DNA from: Cellulomonas sp. C5510
Lineage (GTDB): Bacteria; Actinomycetota; Actinomycetes; Actinomycetales; Cellulomonadaceae
Length of the DNA: 64,000 nucleotides
Direction: 5' to 3'
Assembly: GCF_019797765.1 (NCBI RefSeq)
Contig: NZ_CP081862.1
Location: forward strand, 2,418,001-2,482,000
Shown: positions 8,775 to 18,704 of the stretch, one piece after another
Layout: each line of letters begins with the position of its first letter
How positions within the stretch are numbered: the stretch's first letter is position 1
The notes under the pieces: model-generated
The model's input: the letters and a program-made list of their open reading frames with translations, nothing else
Databases searched by the model: none
Told to the model about the DNA's origin: nothing
Position numbers and translations under genes: made by a program

Positions 8775-11700
8775 CTAGACGCCGACCGGGGTGGTCGCCG
8801 ACTCGAGGCAGCCCGGGCCGAGCAGCGCCTTCAGGTCGCCGTACAGCGCGGGTGAACGCTCGACCCGCCAGCCGCCGTTCGGCATGACCAGCGCGGTGCC
8901 CCCGCGGACCTGCGCGACGCGGAAGTGGATCTCCGACATCCCGGGGTGGGTGCGCAGCACCTCGAGCAGCCGCTCGAGGACCGGCGGCGTGCAGCGCGCC
9001 TCCGACATCCGCACCACGACGGGCGCGTCCGCGACAGCCGACAGGTCGGGCAGCGACACCTCCATCGCCTGCAGCTGCATGGCGTCGTCCCGGCGGCGGA
9101 CGCGCCCCCGCACGACGATGACGGCGTCCTCGGCGAGCACGGTCGAGTAGGCGAGGTAGGTCTCGCCGAAGAACATGATCTCGACCGACCCCTCCATGTC
9201 CTCCAGCGTCACGGCGGCCCACGGGTTGCCCTGCTTGGACATCTTGCGCTGCAGGGACGTCACGAGGCCGGCGACGACGACGGTGGACCCGTCGGGGCGC
9301 GCCTCGTCGGCGTTGAGGGTCGCGATCGAGACGTCGGCGGCGGCGGACAGCACGTGCTCGAGCCCGGACAGCGGGTGGTCGGACACGTACAGACCCAGCA
9401 TCTCCCGCTCGAACTGCAGCCGCTGCTTCTTGTCCCAGTCGGGCACGTCCGGGACCTGGACGGAGAACCCGGGGTCGTCGCCCGCGCCGAGGTCCGCGAA
9501 CAGGTCGAACTGCCCCTCGGCCTCGCGGCGCTTGACGCCGATCACGGACTCCACGGCCTGCTCGTGCACGAGCAGCAGCGCCCGGCGCGCGTGGCCGAGC
9601 GAGTCGAACGCCCCGGCCTTGATGAGGGACTCGATGGTCCGCTTGTTGCAGACGACCGCCGGGACCTTGTCGAGGAAGTCGGTGAACGAGGTGAACTCGC
9701 CCTTCTCCTCCCGCGTCCGCACGATCGCGTCGACCACGTTGGCGCCGACGTTGCGGACGGCGGTGAGGCCGAACCGGATGTCCGCCCCGACGGCTGTGAA
9801 GAGCGCGGACGACGAGTTGACGTCCGGCGGCAGGACGGTGATGCCCATGCGCCGGCACTCGCCGAGGTACAGCGCGGACTTGTCCTTGTCGTCGCCCACC
9901 GAGGTGAGCAGGCCCGCCATGTACTCGGTCGGGTAGTTCGCCTTGAGGTACGCCGTCCAGTACGACACCACGCCGTAGCCCGCGGAGTGCGCCTTGTTGA
10001 ACGCGTAGCCCGCGAACGGCACGAGCGTGTCCCAGACCGCCTGGATCGCGGGCTTCGAGTAGCCGCGCTCCTTCATGCCCGCCTCGAAGGGCACGAACTC
10101 CTTGTCGAGGATCTCCTTCTTCTTCTTGCCCATCGCGCGGCGCAGCAGGTCCGCCTGGCCGAGCGAGTAGCCCGCGAGCACCTGCGCGGCCTTCTGCACC
10201 TGCTCCTGGTACACGATGAGGCCGTACGTGCCGTCGAGGACCTCCGCGAGGGGCTCCTCGAGCTCCGGGTGGATGGGCGTGATCGGCTGGAGGCCGTTCT
10301 TGCGCAGCGCGTAGTTCGTGTGCGAGTTCATGCCCATCGGCCCGGGACGGTACAGGGCGATGACGGCGGAGATGTCCTCGAAGTTGTCGGGGCGCATCTG
10401 CCGCAGCAGCGCCCGCATCGGGCCGCCGTCGAGCTGGAACACACCCAGGGTGTCGCCGCGCGCCAGCAGCTCGTACGTCGCCTTGTCGTCGAGGGGGATC
10501 TCCTCGAGCTCGATGGCCGGCTTGTCGTTCATGACGATGTTGCGCAGCGCGTCGTCGAGGATGGTGAGGTTCCGCAGCCCGAGGAAGTCCATCTTGATGA
10601 GGCCGAGGCCCTCGGACGTCGGGTAGTCGAACTGCGTGATGACGGCGCCGTCCTGCGGGCGCTTCATGATCGGGATGATGTCGATCAGCGGCTCGCTGGA
10701 CATGATGACGCCGGCGGCGTGCACGCCCCACTGGCGCTTGAGGTTCTCCAGGCCGCGCGCGGTCTCCAGGACGCGCTGCGCCTCGGGGTCGGCGGCGACG
10801 ACCTGGCGGAACTCCTCGGCCTCGGCATAGCGCGGGTGCTCGGGGTCGTACATGCCGGACAGCGGGATGTCCTTGCCCATGACGGCGGGCGGCATCGCCT
10901 TGGTGAGCTTCTCCCCCATCGCGAACGGGAAGCCCAGCACGCGCGAGGAGTCCTTGAGGGCCTGCTTCGCCTTGATGGTGCCGTAGGTGACGATCTGCGC
11001 GACCCGGTCGTCGCCGTACTTCTCGGTGACGTACCGGATGACCTCGCCGCGCCGGCGCTCGTCGAAGTCGACGTCGACGTCCGGCCAGGACACGCGCTCG
11101 GGGTTGAGGAACCGCTCGAAGATCAGCCCGTGCCGCAACGGGTCGAGCTCGGTGATGCCCATCGCGTACGAGGCCATCGACCCCGCCGCGGAGCCACGCC
11201 CCGGCCCGACGCGGATGCCCTGCGCGCGCGCCCACGCGATGAAGTCGGCGACGACGAGGAAGTACCCGGAGAAGCCGAGCTGGACGATGACGTCGGTCTC
11301 GTACGTCGCCTGGGCGCGGACGTCGTCCGGGATGCCACCCGGGTAGCGCCGGTGCAGGCCGCGCTCGACCTCCTTGATGAACCAGGAGTTCTCGTCCTCG
11401 CCGTCCGGCACGGGGAACCGGGGCATGTAGTTCGCGCCCGTCGGGAACTCGACGTCGCACCGCTCCGCGATGAGCAGGGTGTTGTCGCAGGCCTCCGGCA
11501 GCTCCGACCAGGTCTGGCGCATCTCCTGCGCCGACTTCACGTAGTAGCCGTCGCCGCTGAAGGCGAAGCGGGACCCGCCCTGGTCGTACGTCGGCTCGTC
11601 GAGCGTGGACCCGGACTGGACGGCCAGCAGCACCTCGTGCGCGTGCGCGTCCTCCTTGCGGGTGTAGTGCAGGTCGTTCGTCGCGACGACCGGCGCGCCG

Positions 11701-12356
11701 AGCGTCTCCGCGATCCGCAGCAGGCCCTTGATGGTCCGGCGCTCGATCTCGAGACCGTGGTCCATCAGCTCGACGAAGAAGTTCTCCTTGCCGAAGATGT
11801 CCTGCAGCTCCCCGGCCGCCCGCAGCGCCTCTGCGTCGTGCCCCAGCCGCAGCCGCGTCTGGATCTCCCCGGACGGGCACCCCGACGTCGCGATCAGCCC
11901 CGTGCTGTACGTCTGCAGCAGCTCGCGGTCCATGCGCGGCCACTTGCCCATCTGCCCCTCGAGCGAGGCCAGCGAGCCCATCCGGAACAGGTTGTGCATG
12001 CCCTCGGTGGTCTGGGACAGCAGCGTGAGGTGCGTGTAGGCGCCGCGGGCGGAGACGTCGTCGGCCGCCTGGTGGGCCTCGCCCCAGCGGACGCGCGTCT
12101 GGTCGAACCGGCTGGTGCCGGGCGTGACGTACGCCTCGACGCCGATGATCGGCTTGACGCCGAGCTTCGTGGCCTGGGAGTAGAAGTCGAACGCGCCGAA
12201 CAGGTAGCCGTGGTCGGTGATCGCCATCGCCGACTGACCGAGGCGCTGGGCCTCCGCGAGCATCTCACCGACCCGGGCCGCACCGTCGAGCATCGAGTAC
12301 TCGGAGTGCGCGTGCAGGTGGACGAAGTCGGAACCGTTGCTGCCACCTGATGCCAT
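8775..12356 (-). CDS. dnaE: DNA polymerase III alpha subunit DnaE1
   Basis: Replicative polymerase catalytic subunit. 1193 residues, the length of actinobacterial DnaE1. The N-terminal PHP domain keeps its metal ligands ([30 protein letters not shown]), which in mycobacterial DnaE1 act as the proofreading exonuclease. The polymerase core has [29 protein letters not shown] with the catalytic Asp residues, and the [22 protein letters not shown] finger motif. A C-terminal OB fold follows. ATG 12356 ([11 protein letters not shown]) is placed by TAGGAT ending 7 nt upstream; an alternative ATG at 12365 overlaps that hexamer. Confidence 0.98.
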   Translation of the reverse strand: MASGGSNGSDFVHLHAHSEYSMLDGAARVGEMLAEAQRLGQSAMAITDHGYLFGAFDFYSQATKLGVKPIIGVEAYVTPGTSRFDQTRVRWGEAHQAADDVSARGAYTHLTLLSQTTEGMHNLFRMGSLASLEGQMGKWPRMDRELLQTYSTGLIATSGCPSGEIQTRLRLGHDAEALRAAGELQDIFGKENFFVELMDHGLEIERRTIKGLLRIAETLGAPVVATNDLHYTRKEDAHAHEVLLAVQSGSTLDEPTYDQGGSRFAFSGDGYYVKSAQEMRQTWSELPEACDNTLLIAERCDVEFPTGANYMPRFPVPDGEDENSWFIKEVERGLHRRYPGGIPDDVRAQATYETDVIVQLGFSGYFLVVADFIAWARAQGIRVGPGRGSAAGSMASYAMGITELDPLRHGLIFERFLNPERVSWPDVDVDFDERRRGEVIRYVTEKYGDDRVAQIVTYGTIKAKQALKDSSRVLGFPFAMGEKLTKAMPPAVMGKDIPLSGMYDPEHPRYAEAEEFRQVVAADPEAQRVLETARGLENLKRQWGVHAAGVIMSSEPLIDIIPIMKRPQDGAVITQFDYPTSEGLGLIKMDFLGLRNLTILDDALRNIVMNDKPAIELEEIPLDDKATYELLARGDTLGVFQLDGGPMRALLRQMRPDNFEDISAVIALYRPGPMGMNSHTNYALRKNGLQPITPIHPELEEPLAEVLDGTYGLIVYQEQVQKAAQVLAGYSLGQADLLRRAMGKKKKEILDKEFVPFEAGMKERGYSKPAIQAVWDTLVPFAGYAFNKAHSAGYGVVSYWTAYLKANYPTEYMAGLLTSVGDDKDKSALYLGECRRMGITVLPPDVNSSSALFTAVGADIRFGLTAVRNVGANVVDAIVRTREEKGEFTSFTDFLDKVPAVVCNKRTIESLIKAGAFDSLGHARRALLLVHEQAVESVIGVKRREAEGQFDLFADLGAGDDPGFSVQVPDVPDWDKKQRLQFEREMLGLYVSDHPLSGLEHVLSAAADVSIATLNADEARPDGSTVVVAGLVTSLQRKMSKQGNPWAAVTLEDMEGSVEIMFFGETYLAYSTVLAEDAVIVVRGRVRRRDDAMQLQAMEVSLPDLSAVADAPVVVRMSEARCTPPVLERLLEVLRTHPGMSEIHFRVAQVRGGTALVMPNGGWRVERSPALYGDLKALLGPGCLESATTPVGV

Positions 12357-12363
12357 GCCCGTC

Positions 12364-12369
12364 ATCCTA
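12364..12369 (-). promoter_or_regulatory. Leaderless -10 element of dnaE
   Basis: TAGGAT, 7 nt before ATG 12356. It lies in the 76-bp gap after rluD, so dnaE has its own promoter. Confidence 0.62.
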
Positions 12370-12432
12370 GGTCGCCCGTCCGACAGACCCGGCGTGCCCC
12401 GCCGCCGCACCCGGCGCCCCGCGGGGAGAGCG

Positions 12433-13368
12433 TCAGCGGTAGCCGTCGCGCAGCGTCTCCAGCGCGTGCTCGAGGTCCGTGGGGTACGCGCTGGAGACCT
12501 CCAGCCACCGCCCGTCCGCGGGGTGCGCGAAGCCGAGCCGCACCGCGTGCAGCCACTGCCGCGTGAGCCCGACCCGCTGCGCGAGCACGGGGTCCGCGCC
12601 GTACGTCAGGTCGCCCACGAGCGGGTGCCGCAGCGCCGCGAAGTGCACGCGGATCTGGTGCGTGCGCCCCGTCTCGAGGTGCACCTCCGCCAGGGACGCG
12701 GCCGGCAGCATCTCCAGCACCTCGTAGTGGGTGACCGACGGCTTGCCGTCCGCTGTCACGGCGAACTTCCAGTCCTGCCCGGGGTGCCGGCCGATCGGGG
12801 CGTCGATCGTCCCGGTGGTCGGCTCGGGGTGGCCCTGCGCGAGCGCGTGGTAGACCTTCTCGACGGTGCGCTCCTTGAACGCCCGCTTGAGGACCGTGTA
12901 GGCGTGCTCGCTCTTGGCGACGACCATGAGGCCCGACGTCCCGACGTCCAGCCGGTGCACGACTCCCTGGCGCTCCGCCGCGCCCGAGGTCGACACGTGG
13001 TAGCCGCGTGCGGCGAGCACGCCGACGACCGTCGGGCCGGTCCAGCCCGGCGACGGGTGGGCGGCGACGCCGACAGGCTTGTCCACCACCACCAGGTCGG
13101 CGTCGTCGTGCGCGATGCGCAGGGCGGGCACGTCCTGCTCCGAGTCCACGGCCCGGGTCGGCTCGGGCGCGGGCACCTCGACCTCGAGCCAGCCGTCCGC
13201 GGGCAGGCGGGCCGACTTGCCGACGGCGAGCCCGTCGACCCGCACGAACCCGCCCTCGGCGAGCTCGGCCGCGCGGGTCCGGGACAGCCCGAGCATCCGC
13301 GACAGCGCGGCGTCGACCCGCTCGCCCGCCAACGCGTCCGGGACCGGGAGGGTGCGGACCTCAGCCAT
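12433..13368 (-). CDS. rluD: 23S rRNA pseudouridine synthase RluD family
   Basis: Isomerises uridines in 23S rRNA helix 69 (by family). 311 residues: an N-terminal S4 domain ([31 protein letters not shown]) and the catalytic domain with [15 protein letters not shown], the active-site [12 protein letters not shown], and RTHQIRVHF. Its ATG lies 8 nt inside the end of lspA, so the two are translationally coupled, the usual lspA-rluD order. The exact target uridines cannot be read from the sequence. Confidence 0.93.
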   Translation of the reverse strand: MAEVRTLPVPDALAGERVDAALSRMLGLSRTRAAELAEGGFVRVDGLAVGKSARLPADGWLEVEVPAPEPTRAVDSEQDVPALRIAHDDADLVVVDKPVGVAAHPSPGWTGPTVVGVLAARGYHVSTSGAAERQGVVHRLDVGTSGLMVVAKSEHAYTVLKRAFKERTVEKVYHALAQGHPEPTTGTIDAPIGRHPGQDWKFAVTADGKPSVTHYEVLEMLPAASLAEVHLETGRTHQIRVHFAALRHPLVGDLTYGADPVLAQRVGLTRQWLHAVRLGFAHPADGRWLEVSSAYPTDLEHALETLRDGYR

Positions 13369-14089
13369 CGGCGCGCGTCCCCGGGGCCCCCGGCAGGTCC
13401 GCCGGCGCACCGGCCGCCCCGCCGGTCGCCGGCGCGCCGTCGCGTCGCGCCTCGTCCTCGCCGCGGCCCTCGCGCGAGCCGTCCAGCCGGATGCCGAGCA
13501 GCGACAGCAGCATGAGCATGCCCGCCGCCACGACGATGGCGATGTCGGCCACGTTCCCCACGAACCAGTCCGCGTACGCGATGAAGTCCACGACGTGCCC
13601 GCGCGCCACGCCGGGGTCGCGGATCATCCGGTCCACCAGGTTGCCGAGCGCCCCGCCGAGCAGGAGCCCGAGCGCCACGGTCCAGCCACGCGACCCCAGC
13701 CGCCGCGCGACCCGGACGATCACCACCACGACGGTGATCGCGACGACGGTCAGCAGCCAGGTCGTCCCCGTCGCGATGCCCAGCGCCGCACCCGGGTTGA
13801 ACAGCAGCTGCAGCCCGAGCAGGTCGCCGAGCAGCGGTCGGCGGACGCCCTCCTCGAGCGTCGCGAGCGCCCACGCCTTCGTGGCCTGGTCGAGCACGAG
13901 CGTGCCCACCGCCAGGGCGACCAGCCCGGCGACGAACCGGCGGCGGGAGCCGCGGCCCGGCACCGGGGCTGCGTCCGGTGCCGTCCGGGGCAGCGGGCCA
14001 CCCTCCGGGCGCGCGGGGACGGCGGCGACCTCGGCATCGCCGGGCTGCGGGGCTGCGGGGACGGGCTCGGGCCCGGGGGTTCGCGACAT
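13361..14089 (-). CDS. lspA: Lipoprotein signal peptidase LspA with long tails
   Basis: Aspartyl membrane protease that removes signal peptides from diacylglyceryl prolipoproteins. 242 residues, longer than the usual 160-200. About 50 Pro/Ala-rich residues precede the first membrane segment and about 40 hydrophilic residues follow the last. The four-helix core holds [10 protein letters not shown] and [20 protein letters not shown], with the catalytic Asp pair. TAGACT ends 8 nt before ATG 14089, so the leader is at most a base or two. The lipoprotein gene at 6180 is one predicted client. Confidence 0.93.
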   Translation of the reverse strand: MSRTPGPEPVPAAPQPGDAEVAAVPARPEGGPLPRTAPDAAPVPGRGSRRRFVAGLVALAVGTLVLDQATKAWALATLEEGVRRPLLGDLLGLQLLFNPGAALGIATGTTWLLTVVAITVVVVIVRVARRLGSRGWTVALGLLLGGALGNLVDRMIRDPGVARGHVVDFIAYADWFVGNVADIAIVVAAGMLMLLSLLGIRLDGSREGRGEDEARRDGAPATGGAAGAPADLPGAPGTRADG

Positions 14090-14097
14090 CGCCGCAG

Positions 14098-14103
14098 AGT
14101 CTA
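14098..14103 (-). promoter_or_regulatory. Near-leaderless -10 element of lspA-rluD
   Basis: TAGACT, 8 nt before ATG 14089. Confidence 0.45.
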
Positions 14104-14164
14104 CGGGCGCGCCGCACCCCGCCGGCCGCCCCCGCGCGGCCGCGGTGCAGGTGACCCCGGGCGC

Positions 14165-14198
14165 ACGACGGCCCCCGGGGTCACCCGGGGGCCGTCGT
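14165..14198 (-). terminator. Terminator of the DksA/TraR-type gene
   Basis: Perfect 15-bp stem (14165-14179 with 14184-14198) and a 4-nt loop, 17 bp past the stop at 14216. Very stable, no U-tract. Confidence 0.75.
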
Positions 14199-14215
14199 CG
14201 GCGTCGCGGGCGGGG

Positions 14216-14674
14216 TCAGCGGCGCTCCTCGCGCTGCTTGCACGCCACGCAGAGCGTCGCCCGCGGGAACGCCTGCACGCGGGCCTTGCCGATCGCCTCG
14301 CCGCAGGAGTCGCAGCGGCCGAACGTGCCGGCGTCGATGCGCGCCAGCGCGCGGGTGGTCTGCTCGAGCATGTCGCGGGTGTTGTTGACCAGCGTGAGCT
14401 CGTGCTCCCGCTCCAGCGCGCTGGAGCCGGAGTCGGCCTGGTCGTCGCCGGCCCCGTCACCGGAGTTGCGCAGCAGGTTCGACAGCTCCTCGTCGGCGGC
14501 CGCGAGCTCCGCGGTCAGACGGTCGACCTCGCCGACGAGCTCGGTGGCGATCTCCTGCACCTCCTGCTCGGTCCAGGCGTCCTCACCGGCCCGGACGGGG
14601 AACCGGGTGGCCGCGTCCGTCAGGTCGGGGAGCGTGCGAGGGGCGTGCGCGCTGAGCGAGTCGTTGATGGCCAC
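14216..14674 (-). CDS. TraR/DksA-family zinc-finger protein
   Basis: 152 residues. The N-terminal half has charged heptad-like helices (EVQEIATELVGEVDRLTAELAAADEELSNLL). The C-terminus is the C4 zinc finger GRCDSCGEAIGKARVQAFPRATLCVACKQREERR. DksA-like proteins reach the RNA polymerase secondary channel through a coiled coil with acidic tip; whether this member does so is inference. GTG 14674 has an upstream purine-rich SD (AAAGAGGA). It has its own sigma-70-like promoter and a strong terminator, so it is monocistronic. Confidence 0.88.
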   Translation of the reverse strand: MAINDSLSAHAPRTLPDLTDAATRFPVRAGEDAWTEQEVQEIATELVGEVDRLTAELAAADEELSNLLRNSGDGAGDDQADSGSSALEREHELTLVNNTRDMLEQTTRALARIDAGTFGRCDSCGEAIGKARVQAFPRATLCVACKQREERR

Positions 14675-14705
14675 GGGGGTCCTCTTTCCTCAGATGAGTC
14701 CGCAG

Positions 14706-14734
14706 AGACTATGCGCCCCGCCCTGGACGCACAA
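14706..14734 (-). promoter_or_regulatory. Promoter of the DksA/TraR-type gene
   Basis: TTGTGC (14734-14729), a 17-bp spacer, then TAGTCT (14711-14706). The predicted start near 14699 gives a leader of about 25 nt containing the SD. Confidence 0.7.
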
Positions 14735-14767
14735 CACACCACGCCCGACGGCGCGGGCGTGGTGTGT
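14734..14767 (-). terminator. wag31 terminator hairpin
   Basis: Perfect 14-bp stem (14734-14747 with 14754-14767) and a 6-nt loop, 60 bp past the wag31 stop. It shares one base with the -35 of the next promoter, so the two signals abut. Confidence 0.75.
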
Positions 14768-14826
14768 CGTGGGTGACGAGGCGTCCGGCTGCCGGCCGGG
14801 TCGGCAGGCGCCCGGCGGCGCCGGTG

Positions 14827-15492
14827 TCAGAGGCGGTCGGCCGACGGCGTCGCGCCCTGGGCACCGCGCTGCGGCAGCGCGCTGGCCCGGTTGTCGAGGT
14901 CGCCGAGCAGGTTCTCGAGGTAGCTCTTGAGGCGCGTGCGGTAGTCGCGCTCGAACACCCGGAGCTCGTCGATCTTGCGCTCGAGCACCGAGCGCTCCTG
15001 CTCGAGCTCGCTGAGCGTGCGGGCGGAGGTCTCCTCGGCCTCGCGGACGATGCGCTGGGCCTGGCCCTTCGCCTCGTTGACGATGCGGTCGCCCTCCTCC
15101 TGACCGCTGCGGACGTAGTCGTCGTGCAGCTTCTGGGCCAGGGCGAGCATGCCGGTGGCGGACTCGGGCTCGCTCTGCCGCTGCGGCGCGACCGGCGCGG
15201 TGGCCACCGGGGCGGGAGCCGGGGCCGGGGCCGCGGCGACGGGGGCCGGGGCGGGCTTCTCCTCGGGCTTCGGGGCCGCAGGCGCCTGCGCGCCCTGGCG
15301 GCTGAGCTCGGCGATGCGGCGCTCCGCCGCGGCGAGCTTCGCCTTGAGGTCCTCGTTCTCGCTCTGGGTCTCCCGGAGGGTGTTCACGACCTCGTCGAGG
15401 AAGTCGTCGACCTCGTCCTGGTCGTACCCCTCGCGGAACTTCGTCGCCTGGAACTTCTTGTTCAGGACGTCGTCTGCCGTCAGCAGTGCCAT
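14827..15492 (-). CDS. wag31: Polar growth and division scaffold DivIVA/Wag31
   Basis: Coiled-coil protein that senses negative membrane curvature and directs polar cell wall synthesis. 221 residues. The N-terminal membrane-binding domain is classic (LTADDVLNKKFQATKFREGYDQDEVDDFLDEV), followed by a coiled coil, a long Ala/Pro linker (about residues 70-105), and a second coiled coil from about residue 115. ATG 15492 is preceded by AAGAGGTG. It ends the cluster and is followed by a strong terminator. Confidence 0.95.
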   Translation of the reverse strand: MALLTADDVLNKKFQATKFREGYDQDEVDDFLDEVVNTLRETQSENEDLKAKLAAAERRIAELSRQGAQAPAAPKPEEKPAPAPVAAAPAPAPAPVATAPVAPQRQSEPESATGMLALAQKLHDDYVRSGQEEGDRIVNEAKGQAQRIVREAEETSARTLSELEQERSVLERKIDELRVFERDYRTRLKSYLENLLGDLDNRASALPQRGAQGATPSADRL

Positions 15493-15649
15493 CGTCGTCA
15501 CCTCTTCGGTCGTACTGGGTCGAGCCGGTGGCAGTCCGCCGACCACCTCGGGCCACCGTAGCGGACATTGGGAGTTGTGCACGCGACCCGCCCGCGTGCC
15601 GCGGCACGCGATCGGACCCGGGGGCACGCCGGCCCGGGGAGCAGCGGCG

Positions 15650-15940
15650 TCATGCCGCGAGCCACCCCAGGAGGGAGAGCAGGAACGAGCAGCCGAGCAT
15701 CAGCACGAGGAACGCCAGGTCGAGGCGCACCGAGCCGAGCGTCAGCGGCGGGATCACGCGGCGCAGCGCACGCAGCGGGGGGTCGGTCACCGAGTACGTG
15801 ATCTCGGCGACGACGAGAGCGGCACCGCGAGGGCGCCAGTCCCGCGCGAAGTACTGCACCCAGTCGAGGACCAGGCGCACGAGCAGGACGAGGATGAAGG
15901 CCAGGACGACGAGCTGCAGCAGGCCGAGGACGAAGGTCAC
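15650..15940 (-). CDS. YggT-family membrane protein
   Basis: 96 residues with two hydrophobic membrane segments (LLQLVVLAFILVLLVRLVL and LDLAFLVLMLGCSFLLSLLGWL) around a conserved DPPLRALRRVIPP amphipathic region. YggT proteins sit between sepF and divIVA in many Gram-positives and are linked to division site or osmotic functions, but the molecular role is unknown. GTG 15940 is chosen for the GGGGAG about 10 nt upstream; it follows sepF by 22 bp. Confidence 0.9.
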   Translation of the reverse strand: MTFVLGLLQLVVLAFILVLLVRLVLDWVQYFARDWRPRGAALVVAEITYSVTDPPLRALRRVIPPLTLGSVRLDLAFLVLMLGCSFLLSLLGWLAA

Positions 15941-15962
15941 GCGTCCCAGTCTCCCCGATCCG

Positions 15963-16448
15963 TCAGCTCTGGTTGAAGAAGCCGGCGCGCGAGCCCTCGG
16001 CGGGCCGGCCGTCACCGGTGATCTCGACCGAGGACGGCGACAGCAGGAACACCTTGTTGGTGACCCGCTCGATCGCGCCGTGCAGGCCGAAGATCAGGCC
16101 CGCGGCGAAGTCGACGAGCCGCTTGGCGTCCGCGTCGTCCATGTCCGACAGGTTCATGATGACCGGGGTGTTCTCCCGGAACGCCTCGCCGATCTTGCGC
16201 GCGTCGTTGTAGGAGCGCGGGTGGATCGTCGTGATGCGGCGGACCTCGCCGTCGTGGCGGGGCGCGGACGCCGGCGCGACGGGGCGCTCGACGGGCGCGG
16301 CGGTCCGGTGCAGCGGGGTGACCTCGGCCTCGTAGTCCTGTCCCACGGTCGCCTCCGGCTCGTCGTACTCGTCGACGTACTGGTCGTGCTCGCCACGGTC
16401 GTCGGCAAGCCCGAGGTACAGCATGGTCTTGCGCAGCGCTCCGGCCAT
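15963..16448 (-). CDS. sepF: Cell division protein SepF
   Basis: Membrane-bound FtsZ anchor and regulator. 161 residues. The N-terminal amphipathic membrane helix ([14 protein letters not shown]) is followed by an acidic variable linker and the compact C-terminal domain ([69 protein letters not shown]). ATG 16448 is preferred over GTG 16457 because GGAG lies 8 nt before it. Actinobacteria lack FtsA, so SepF is likely the main FtsZ anchor. Confidence 0.96.
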   Translation of the reverse strand: MAGALRKTMLYLGLADDRGEHDQYVDEYDEPEATVGQDYEAEVTPLHRTAAPVERPVAPASAPRHDGEVRRITTIHPRSYNDARKIGEAFRENTPVIMNLSDMDDADAKRLVDFAAGLIFGLHGAIERVTNKVFLLSPSSVEITGDGRPAEGSRAGFFNQS

Positions 16449-16490
16449 CGCGATCACTCCATCCGCATTGCTGAAAGGTCCTGCGACGTC

Positions 16491-16496
16491 ACGCTA
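16491..16496 (-). promoter_or_regulatory. Probable sepF promoter -10
   Basis: TAGCGT about 42 nt before ATG 16448, in the 118-bp gap after pgeF. It leaves room for a 35-nt leader with GGAG. The -35 is not clear. Confidence 0.45.
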
Positions 16497-16566
16497 GCAA
16501 CGCGCCGGCGCGCTGCCCGGCTGCGACACGCGGCGTGTCGACCGCGGTCCACGCCGGCCCGGCGCC

Positions 16567-17313
16567 TCAGACGAGCGCGACCACCCCGGCGGACCTCCCG
16601 GTGGTGCGCCCCGCACGCTGCGCCCGCCGGTGCGAGTAGAAGCGCTCGTCGGTGTCCGTGCACCATCCCGTGAGCCGCACGTCCCCGACGCCGGCCTCGC
16701 GCAGGACGGCGGCGGCGCCAGCGGGCAGGTCGAGCCCGGGCGTGCCGCGGTCGGTCGTGCACGCCGTCGCGGGCACGACGTGCGCCACCTCCCGCTGCAT
16801 CGCCGCGGGGACCTCGTAGCGGGCACCCGAGATCGCGGGACCGACCACCGCTCGCACCCGTGCGAGGTCCGCTCCCCGGGCGACCATGGCCCCGAGCGCC
16901 GCCTGCAGCACGCCGGCCACGAGCCCCCGCCGCCCGGCGTGCGCCGCGCCCACGACGCGCGCGACGGGGTCGGCGAGCAGCACCGGGACGCAGTCCGCGA
17001 CCAGCACACCGACCGCCGTCCCGGGCAGCGTCGTGACGAACGCGTCGGCGTCCCCCACCGCGTCGGACCGGGCGTCGGCGGCGGAGCCGACCACGTGCAC
17101 GGCGGACCCGTGCACCTGACGGCCCCACGCGACCGGTGCCCCGGCCCACGCCGCGACGCGCGCACGGTTCTCACGCACGTGCGCCGGGTCGTCCCCCACG
17201 GCCAGACCGAGGTCGAGGGTGTCCCAGGGTGGCGCGCTGACGCCGCCGGCGCGGGTGGTGAAGCCCGCCCGGACGCCGGGGCCGAGGTCGACCTCCAGGA
17301 CCGGGAGACCCAC
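16567..17313 (-). CDS. pgeF: Peptidoglycan editing factor PgeF (YfiH/laccase-domain family)
   Basis: Zinc-dependent multicopper-oxidase-like fold. In E. coli it removes L-Ser wrongly built into UDP-MurNAc peptides; other members act on purine nucleosides. 248 residues with GFTTRAGGVSAPPWDTLDLG, WGRQVHGSAVHVV (metal His), ADCVPVLLADP (metal Cys) and AAHAGRRGL (metal His). GTG 17313 starts 5 nt after the ftsZ stop, so the two are cotranscribed. In many actinobacteria a YggS-type PLP protein gene lies between this gene and sepF; it is absent here. Confidence 0.92.
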   Translation of the reverse strand: MGLPVLEVDLGPGVRAGFTTRAGGVSAPPWDTLDLGLAVGDDPAHVRENRARVAAWAGAPVAWGRQVHGSAVHVVGSAADARSDAVGDADAFVTTLPGTAVGVLVADCVPVLLADPVARVVGAAHAGRRGLVAGVLQAALGAMVARGADLARVRAVVGPAISGARYEVPAAMQREVAHVVPATACTTDRGTPGLDLPAGAAAVLREAGVGDVRLTGWCTDTDERFYSHRRAQRAGRTTGRSAGVVALV

Positions 17314-17318
17314 GGCGG

Positions 17319-18563
17319 CTACTTGAGGAAGTCCGGCACGTCGAGGTCGTCGTCCTTGCGCCGCGCGACCTCCTCCTCGAAGATCCGCGGGACCTCGAGC
17401 TGGCCGGTGGCGCCGGCGTCGGTCTCGGTGCTCAGGAACGCCGGGACGCCGGCCGCCGGGCGCTGCTCCTCGTCGGGGCCGACGGGCCGCGGCGGGACGG
17501 CGGCGTGCGCGGCGGTCGTGGTGGGCACCGCCGCCGAGGGCGGGATCGCCGCCGGCGCCGGGGCGCCGCCGGAGCTGACCTGCCCCAGAGCGCGCGAATC
17601 GCGCCGGACGGAAGGCGCACCGCCGTCGAACCCGGCCGCGATCACCGTCACGCGCACCTCGTCGCCGAGGGCGTCGTCGATGACGGCGCCGAAGATGATG
17701 TTCGCCTCGGGGTGCGCGGCCTCCTGCACCAGGCGGGCGGCCTCGTTGATCTCGAACAGCCCGAGGTCGGACCCGCCCTGGATCGACAGCAGCACGCCGT
17801 GGGCGCCGTCGATGCTGGCCTCCAGCAGCGGCGAGGAGATGGCGAGCTCGGCCGCCTGCACCGCGCGGTCCTCCCCGCGTGCGGAGCCGATGCCCATGAG
17901 CGCCGAACCCGCACCCTGCATGACCGACTTCACGTCGGCGAAGTCGAGGTTGATGAGGCCCGGCGTGGTGATCAGGTCGGTGATGCCCTGGACACCGGAG
18001 AGCAGCACCTGGTCGGCGGACCGGAACGCGTCGAGCACGGAGACCGACCGGTCGGAGATCGACAGCAGGCGGTCGTTGGGGATGACGATGAGGGTGTCGA
18101 CCTCGGCGCGCAGCGCCTCGATGCCGGAGTCGGCCTGCACGGTGCGGCGGCGACCCTCGAAGGTGAACGGGCGCGTGACGACGCCGATGGTCAGCGCGCC
18201 GAGCGAGCGGGCGATGCGGGCCACGACCGGGGCGCCGCCCGTCCCGGTGCCGCCGCCCTCGCCCGCGGTCACGAACACCATGTCGGCGCCGCGCAGGACG
18301 TCCTCGATCTCCTCCGCGTGGTCCTCGGCGGCCTTCTTGCCGACCTCCGGGTCGGCGCCGGCGCCGAGGCCCCGGGTCAGCTCGCGGCCGACGTCGAGCT
18401 TCACGTCGGCGTCGGACATGAGCAGGGCCTGCGCGTCGGTGTTGATGGCGATGAACTCGACACCCTTGAGGCCGACCTCGATCATGCGGTTCACGGCGTT
18501 GACGCCGCCACCACCGATGCCGACGACCTTGATGACCGCCAGGTAGTTCTGCGGAGCTGCCAC
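17319..18563 (-). CDS. ftsZ: Cell division GTPase FtsZ
   Basis: Tubulin homologue that forms the division ring. 414 residues. GTP-binding [15 protein letters not shown] and the tubulin signature [12 protein letters not shown] are intact, as is the T7 loop [12 protein letters not shown] Pro/Ala-rich linker precedes the C-terminal peptide [10 protein letters not shown], the docking site for SepF and other partners. The GTG start at 18563 has AGAGG about 10 nt upstream. It is driven by its own promoter at 18648-18676. Confidence 0.98.
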   Translation of the reverse strand: MAAPQNYLAVIKVVGIGGGGVNAVNRMIEVGLKGVEFIAINTDAQALLMSDADVKLDVGRELTRGLGAGADPEVGKKAAEDHAEEIEDVLRGADMVFVTAGEGGGTGTGGAPVVARIARSLGALTIGVVTRPFTFEGRRRTVQADSGIEALRAEVDTLIVIPNDRLLSISDRSVSVLDAFRSADQVLLSGVQGITDLITTPGLINLDFADVKSVMQGAGSALMGIGSARGEDRAVQAAELAISSPLLEASIDGAHGVLLSIQGGSDLGLFEINEAARLVQEAAHPEANIIFGAVIDDALGDEVRVTVIAAGFDGGAPSVRRDSRALGQVSSGGAPAPAAIPPSAAVPTTTAAHAAVPPRPVGPDEEQRPAAGVPAFLSTETDAGATGQLEVPRIFEEEVARRKDDDLDVPDFLK

Positions 18564-18601
18564 GGTGGGTGCCTCTCGTCTCGCGATGTCGACGAACCTT
18601 C

Positions 18602-18618
18602 ACCCTCAACTAGAGGGT
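18602..18618 (-). other. Stem-loop in the ftsZ leader
   Basis: ACCCTC, 5-nt loop, GAGGGT: a 6-bp perfect stem in an unusually AT-rich patch of the 77-nt ftsZ leader. It could affect leader stability or be a protein site. Confidence 0.4.
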
Positions 18619-18647
18619 TATAGTTATGTCAGTTCTGTCTGGGTGTG

Positions 18648-18676
18648 ACGGTATGTGGCGCGCCGGACCGGTTCAA
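18648..18676 (-). promoter_or_regulatory. ftsZ promoter
   Basis: TTGAAC (18676-18671), a 17-bp spacer, then TACCGT (18653-18648). Start predicted near 18641. One of the clearest sigma-A-type promoters in the window; it lies between ftsQ and ftsZ. Confidence 0.72.
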
Positions 18677-18704
18677 CGACCGGTGCGCGCGTGTCGGCCC
18701 CGGA

